From: Pseudocoprococcus catus
GTDB taxonomy: Bacteria; Bacillota; Clostridia; Lachnospirales; Lachnospiraceae
Direction: 5' to 3'
NCBI RefSeq assembly: GCF_019734885.1
Contig: NZ_JAAXCM010000021.1
Span: 62,001 to 126,000, forward strand
Length of the DNA stretch: 64,000 nt
Positions 61,158 to 64,000 of this stretch are shown here, piece by piece. The notes beneath the pieces are model-generated. The model did not search any database, was not told the origin of the DNA, and saw only the letters and a list, made by a program, of their open reading frames with translations. The position numbers and the translations under genes are program-made. Positions within the stretch are counted from its first letter, which is position 1, and each line of letters begins with the position of its first letter.

Positions 61158-61628
61158 ATGAATAAAGTTATTTTGATGGGAAGATTAACCAGAGATCCGG
61201 AGATCAGATATTCACAGGGTGAACGCTCTACAGCAGTTGCCCGCTACTCACTGGCAGTGAACCGTACATTTAAGCGTGACGGTGATCCGGATGCCGATTT
61301 TATCAACTGTGTAGCTTTTGGCCGTCAGGCAGAGTTCGCAGAAAAGTATTTTCACAAGGGCATCCGCATTGTGATCACAGGCAGAATTCAGACAGGCAGT
61401 TACACCAACAAAGACGGTGTGCGTGTTTATACAACAGATATTGTTGTTGAAGAACAGGAATTTGCCGAGAGCAAAGCAGCAAGTGATCGCAACAGCAGTG
61501 ATTTTGCAGCCAATAACAATTATGGCGGTGGTTATCAGCAGTCCGGAAGACCTGTGCCAAGTCAGGCACCATCGGATGGTTTTATGAACATTCCGGATGG
61601 CATTGATGAAGAATTGCCATTCAGCTAG
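61158..61628 (+). CDS. ssb: Single-stranded DNA-binding protein
   Basis: The 156-residue protein has an OB fold (NKVILMGRLTRDPEIRYSQG, FINCVAFGRQAEF), a glycine- and glutamine-rich linker, and the acidic tip DEELPFS through which SSB binds partner enzymes. RBS AAAAGGGG. Located between rpsF and rpsR as in most Firmicutes. Confidence 0.97.
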   Translation: MNKVILMGRLTRDPEIRYSQGERSTAVARYSLAVNRTFKRDGDPDADFINCVAFGRQAEFAEKYFHKGIRIVITGRIQTGSYTNKDGVRVYTTDIVVEEQEFAESKAASDRNSSDFAANNNYGGGYQQSGRPVPSQAPSDGFMNIPDGIDEELPFS

Positions 61629-61692
61629 AATAGGACATGATCTGTTATCAGAGCATAACAGAAAGATTTGAATTTGAGAAGGAGGTTTTGAT

Positions 61693-61956
61693 ATGCCATA
61701 CAATAAAGAAGAAGGCAGAGGCACTCAGATGAAGAGAAGACCTATGCGCAGAAGAAAGAAAGTATGTGTATACTGTGTAGATAAGAACGCAGTTATCGAT
61801 TACAAAGATACAAACAAATTAAAGAGATATATCTCTGAAAGAGGTAAAATTCTTCCTAGAAGAATCACAGGCAACTGTGCTAAGCATCAGAGAAAGCTTA
61901 CAACAGCTATCAAGAGAGCTAGACATATCGCTTTAATGCCATATATCACAGACTAA
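61693..61956 (+). CDS. rpsR: 30S ribosomal protein S18, zinc-ribbon form
   Basis: The 87-residue protein contains [10 protein letters not shown] and GNCAKHQRK, the four-ligand cysteine/histidine set of the zinc-binding (C+) S18 type, and [32 protein letters not shown] strong terminator follows. Confidence 0.97.
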   Translation: MPYNKEEGRGTQMKRRPMRRRKKVCVYCVDKNAVIDYKDTNKLKRYISERGKILPRRITGNCAKHQRKLTTAIKRARHIALMPYITD

Positions 61957-61986
61957 TTATTAAAGCACATATGTGAGATAAACAAG

Positions 61987-62030
61987 AAAGCCTTTAAGTA
62001 CTGGAAATGCCCGTATTTAAAGGCTTTTTT
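61987..62030 (+). terminator. Terminator of the rpsF operon
   Basis: AAAGCCTTTAA pairs with TTAAAGGCTTT, with T6 at the end. Confidence 0.88.
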
Positions 62031-62083
62031 GCATGTATGGATTTTTTATAAGTTCTTATCATTACTTAAGTTTTCTTAGGAAA

Positions 62084-62156
62084 ATGGTGTAAAAAATGGT
62101 GTAAAAATCCGAGATGGTGTAAATTTTGGCAAAAAAGCGGACTGAAATGGTGTAAA
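62084..62156 (+). repeat. Four direct repeats of ATGGTGTAAA (arm-site-like)
   Basis: Identical 10-mers lie at 62084, 62096, 62114 and 62147. They begin about 55 bp after the rpsR terminator, where base composition turns AT-rich. Short direct repeats at the edge of such DNA resemble integrase arm-type sites or iterons. The first two are spaced 12 bp, like the TGGTCAG repeats before the integrase at 49673. Confidence 0.65.
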
Positions 62157-62260
62157 TCGTATACGAAGAATGGAATACAGCATTTAATTATTGAATTGAA
62201 ATTAAGAGAAGAATAGCGCAGACAGTGGTTAACCATTGCTGCGCTATTTTTGTTTACTGT

Positions 62261-62452
62261 TTATTTAGTGTGTGGAATTAGTGTATCTGTTTCCATGTTA
62301 TCTAAAGCATATTCACAAGCTTGAATGACGAAACTGGAAAAAGTCACGTCTTGATTTTGGATAGCAGCTTCTATTTTATCAATCAGATGAACCGGGAAGC
62401 GGATTGTCTTATTTTCCGTTTCTTTACGATTAGGTTTCAATTGAAATGCCAT
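62261..62452 (-). CDS. Small ribbon-helix-helix-like protein
   Basis: The roughly 63-residue protein reads NKTIRFPVHLIDKIEAAIQN and then TFSSFVIQACEYALDNM, a beta strand plus two helices as in CopG/Arc-type repressors and YlcI/YnfO-like proteins. ATG 62452 (complement) is eight bases after AGGAGG. A perfect palindrome in its promoter region is a likely operator. Probably an element-borne regulator. Confidence 0.75.
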   Translation of the reverse strand: MAFQLKPNRKETENKTIRFPVHLIDKIEAAIQNQDVTFSSFVIQACEYALDNMETDTLIPHTK

Positions 62453-62479
62453 ATGCAATACCTCCTATGAGAATATCAT

Positions 62480-62535
62480 ATTGCAATTTGATAAACAAAT
62501 ATGCAATGCAATACGTATTGCAAAATGTAATGCAA
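62480..62535 (-). promoter_or_regulatory. Operator-like cluster upstream of the RHH gene
   Basis: TGCAATACGTATTGCA (62507-62522) is a perfect 16-bp palindrome. ATTGCAAT (62480), ATGCAA (62501) and ATGCAA (62530) are extra half sites of the same TGCAA motif. This dense array fits cooperative binding by a ribbon-helix-helix repressor. Confidence 0.65.
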
Positions 62536-62704
62536 AATGATAGAATAGTGTTAAATTCGGGTAATCGTGAAATGAGTTTGTAACCGATGTATTAAGGCAA
62601 AAAGTAGGTGATGGGGTTGATTTCAAATTTATTGGAATTTGAAATGCTATTTTTATTAATGGTAAATTGATTTATGGTTATCAAATACGATAGGAGAGTG
62701 AGAT

Positions 62705-63133
62705 ATGATTTTCAAGGCAACTAATTTGATTAAGCAGGAGATGGAAGAAAAAGGCTTGTATTGTTCTATTAACGAAGATGATGACATATCGGATGTTATA
62801 GTCGGATTTGATATTGAAAATGGGCCAGATGTTGATGTTCATTTTATTTCTTCTGATAATGATAATGATGTAATTGTTCGAGTGTTTGGGTTTATTAATC
62901 ATGTAGCGGAAGATAAGGAGGATAAGATACTAAAAGTAATTAATGAATGTAATGATACATATAGATACTTAAAATTTGTTTTGAGTAATGGCAATAATGT
63001 AGATATTGCATATGATTTTTCAATGAAAATAGATGATGCATCAGTTGGGGCAGAAGCATTTAATATTTTTGCGCAATGTGTGACTATTGTTAGGGAGTGT
63101 TATCCAATGTTTATGAAAGTTATGTGGGAGTAA
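62705..63133 (+). CDS. YbjN-like protein of unknown function
   Basis: The 142-residue acidic protein has alternating strands (IVGFDIENGPDVDVHFIS, DVIVRVFGFINHVAEDKE) and a C-terminal helix pair (AFNIFAQCVTIVRECYP), which resembles the YbjN/type III chaperone-like fold. This is a weak call by pattern only. The gene is clearly more AT-rich than the chromosome genes to the left. RBS GGAGAG. Confidence 0.55.
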   Translation: MIFKATNLIKQEMEEKGLYCSINEDDDISDVIVGFDIENGPDVDVHFISSDNDNDVIVRVFGFINHVAEDKEDKILKVINECNDTYRYLKFVLSNGNNVDIAYDFSMKIDDASVGAEAFNIFAQCVTIVRECYPMFMKVMWE

Positions 63134-63140
63134 ATCAAAA

Positions 63141-64000
63141 ATGGAAAAGGAGGGACAGTTTAATTTATTAAAAAACGTCAGAAGTGAAAAGGCGCCTTAT
63201 ATTGTAATAGCTGTTGGGTATGTGAGTTCTGTAATAATGATATTAGGGACTTATATCCGTTTTATAGTATTAGGTGGATACAGAGGAACTTTGGATGAAA
63301 GTTTAGTAGACATGTATCAGGAGAGTAGTGGTGGAATACTGGGAAATTGTTTTTTACTTACAATGATATATTCAATGTTTCTGATATGTATAAATTATGG
63401 TAAGGCACATACGGGAATACGTTCAATTGCTGCAAAGATAGAAGCAATTATGCAGCTCGTTTTAATTGTGATTCCATTTTCGTTTTTAATCATTTCGCAG
63501 ATGTTTTATCCATTAGGTGCCTTTTTGGAAATAATTTTAAGTCCATTAATAAAAGGTTTAGGATATTTTGATATTGCCTTGAATAATTTTCCTTTTTTTG
63601 CACTTGTATTGTATGGTACTTCGATATTGCTGCTTTTCTTGGAAAAGTCATATAGAAAGTTTATTGCATATTGGCTGGGGCTGTTTTTTGGTGTAATGGT
63701 GATAGGGCAGCTGTTGATTGAACTATTTCAGTATAAGATATTGGCTGTATTGATATGTATTATTGGTGCGGTTTTAGTTGGCGTGAGAGCATATCATGCA
63801 TGGACAAGACGATGCCCGTCATGTGGAAAATGGGACTGTTTCAATTATGTGGGCGAGAAGGTATTGCGAGAAGAGGATATATCAATGGTCGTTGAGAACA
63901 GGATCAGAGATGCTTCAGGAAATATGTGGGGTACATGTGAACAACATATTCCGGGAAAAGGACAGGTTGTATTGGAATTGTACCGATGCAACAAGTGTGG
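63141..64000 (+). CDS. Membrane protein with zinc-ribbon tail, partial at 3' end
   Basis: ATG 63141 opens a frame that runs off the window (286 codons seen). It has five or more hydrophobic segments (for example YIVIAVGYVSSVIMILGTYI and FFALVLYGTSILLLFLE), then a soluble end with CPSCGKWDCF and, just at the edge, YRCNKCG, two Cys pairs fit for zinc. It starts seven bases after the upstream gene and shares its AT-rich composition. Function unknown. Confidence 0.7.
   Translation, partial: MEKEGQFNLLKNVRSEKAPYIVIAVGYVSSVIMILGTYIRFIVLGGYRGTLDESLVDMYQESSGGILGNCFLLTMIYSMFLICINYGKAHTGIRSIAAKIEAIMQLVLIVIPFSFLIISQMFYPLGAFLEIILSPLIKGLGYFDIALNNFPFFALVLYGTSILLLFLEKSYRKFIAYWLGLFFGVMVIGQLLIELFQYKILAVLICIIGAVLVGVRAYHAWTRRCPSCGKWDCFNYVGEKVLREEDISMVVENRIRDASGNMWGTCEQHIPGKGQVVLELYRCNKC

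Noticed and set aside
62084-62156. Plasmid or phage replication iterons
   Set aside because: No replication initiator gene is next to the repeats in the window; an integrase arm site is the simpler reading, though not proven.
62084-62156. CRISPR array
   Set aside because: The repeats are only 10 bp, spaced irregularly (12, 18, 33 bp), and no cas genes are present.

Overview
The window reads as chromosomal DNA of a spore-forming member of the Clostridia, most likely Lachnospiraceae. The evidence is gene content and order: an hup-rqcP-yabP-yabQ-divIC block followed by spoIIE-tilS-hpt-ftsH (an order known from Firmicutes chromosomes), sporulation-only genes (yabP, yabQ, spoIIE), strong AGGAGG ribosome binding sites, TTG and GTG starts, and small families typical of Clostridia (DUF951, DUF3842, DUF1292, DUF4080, DUF975). 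No species name can be given from the sequence alone.

Layout. 1-10.4 kb: end of a nitrilase-family gene, then the growth, division and sporulation block, interrupted between divIC and spoIIE by a small membrane protein and a LarA-like racemase. 10.4-11.2 kb: a gene-free stretch with a candidate C-rich small RNA, a 219-bp covarying palindrome and a decayed insertion repeat. 11.2-21.6 kb: GH13 amylase, tRNA-Tyr, a radical SAM protein, a candidate structured RNA upstream of a SLOG protein, membrane proteins, a truncated LysR gene, AzlCD, a GH3-like protein lacking expected catalytic residues, and a lipoprotein. 21.8-27.9 kb: a methyltransferase plus a complete five-gene nickel/peptide ABC transporter, bounded on both sides by nearly identical 81-bp insertion repeats. 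28-31.5 kb: gamma-glutamyltransferase, a SNF2 helicase remnant, three tRNAs with a duplicated tRNA tail, and mntP. 31.5-39.2 kb: an amino-acid ABC transporter, an O-acylation pair (MBOAT plus SGNH), a hydroxyacid dehydrogenase, a small export-family protein and a MraY paralogue. 39.4-45.2 kb: an XRE regulator with three operator repeats, a NiaR-type repressor with a PTS-type permease, peptidases, DUF3842 and DUF421. 45.5-50.8 kb: aconitase and isocitrate dehydrogenase, then a solitary integrase. 51-60 kb: dTDP-glucose dehydratase, threonine ammonia-lyase, a DUF4080 radical SAM protein, DUF975, a lipoprotein, tRNA-fMet and two HAD phosphatases. 60.4-62 kb: DUF951 and rpsF-ssb-rpsR. 62.1-64 kb: AT-rich accessory DNA that begins right after the rpsR terminator with four direct repeats and looks like the edge of an integrated element.

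How parts work together. The rqcP/divIC/spoIIE/tilS/hpt/ftsH block joins ribosome rescue, division, forespore sigma-F control, tRNA maturation, purine salvage and membrane proteolysis. Aconitase and isocitrate dehydrogenase form an oxidative route to 2-oxoglutarate. rpsF, ssb and rpsR are the classical S6 operon.

The most unusual material is non-coding. (1) Two long palindromes, at 10561-10779 and 60048-60185, share an invariant AAAGGAC loop and flanks while their stems differ by compensatory changes. (2) A family of terminal-inverted-repeat elements starting GTAACTGTT has three intact copies, each with an imperfect 8-bp target duplication, plus several decayed or half copies. (3) Two free-standing candidate RNAs each have a promoter and an intrinsic terminator. 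No CRISPR array, complete prophage or recognised defence system is visible.
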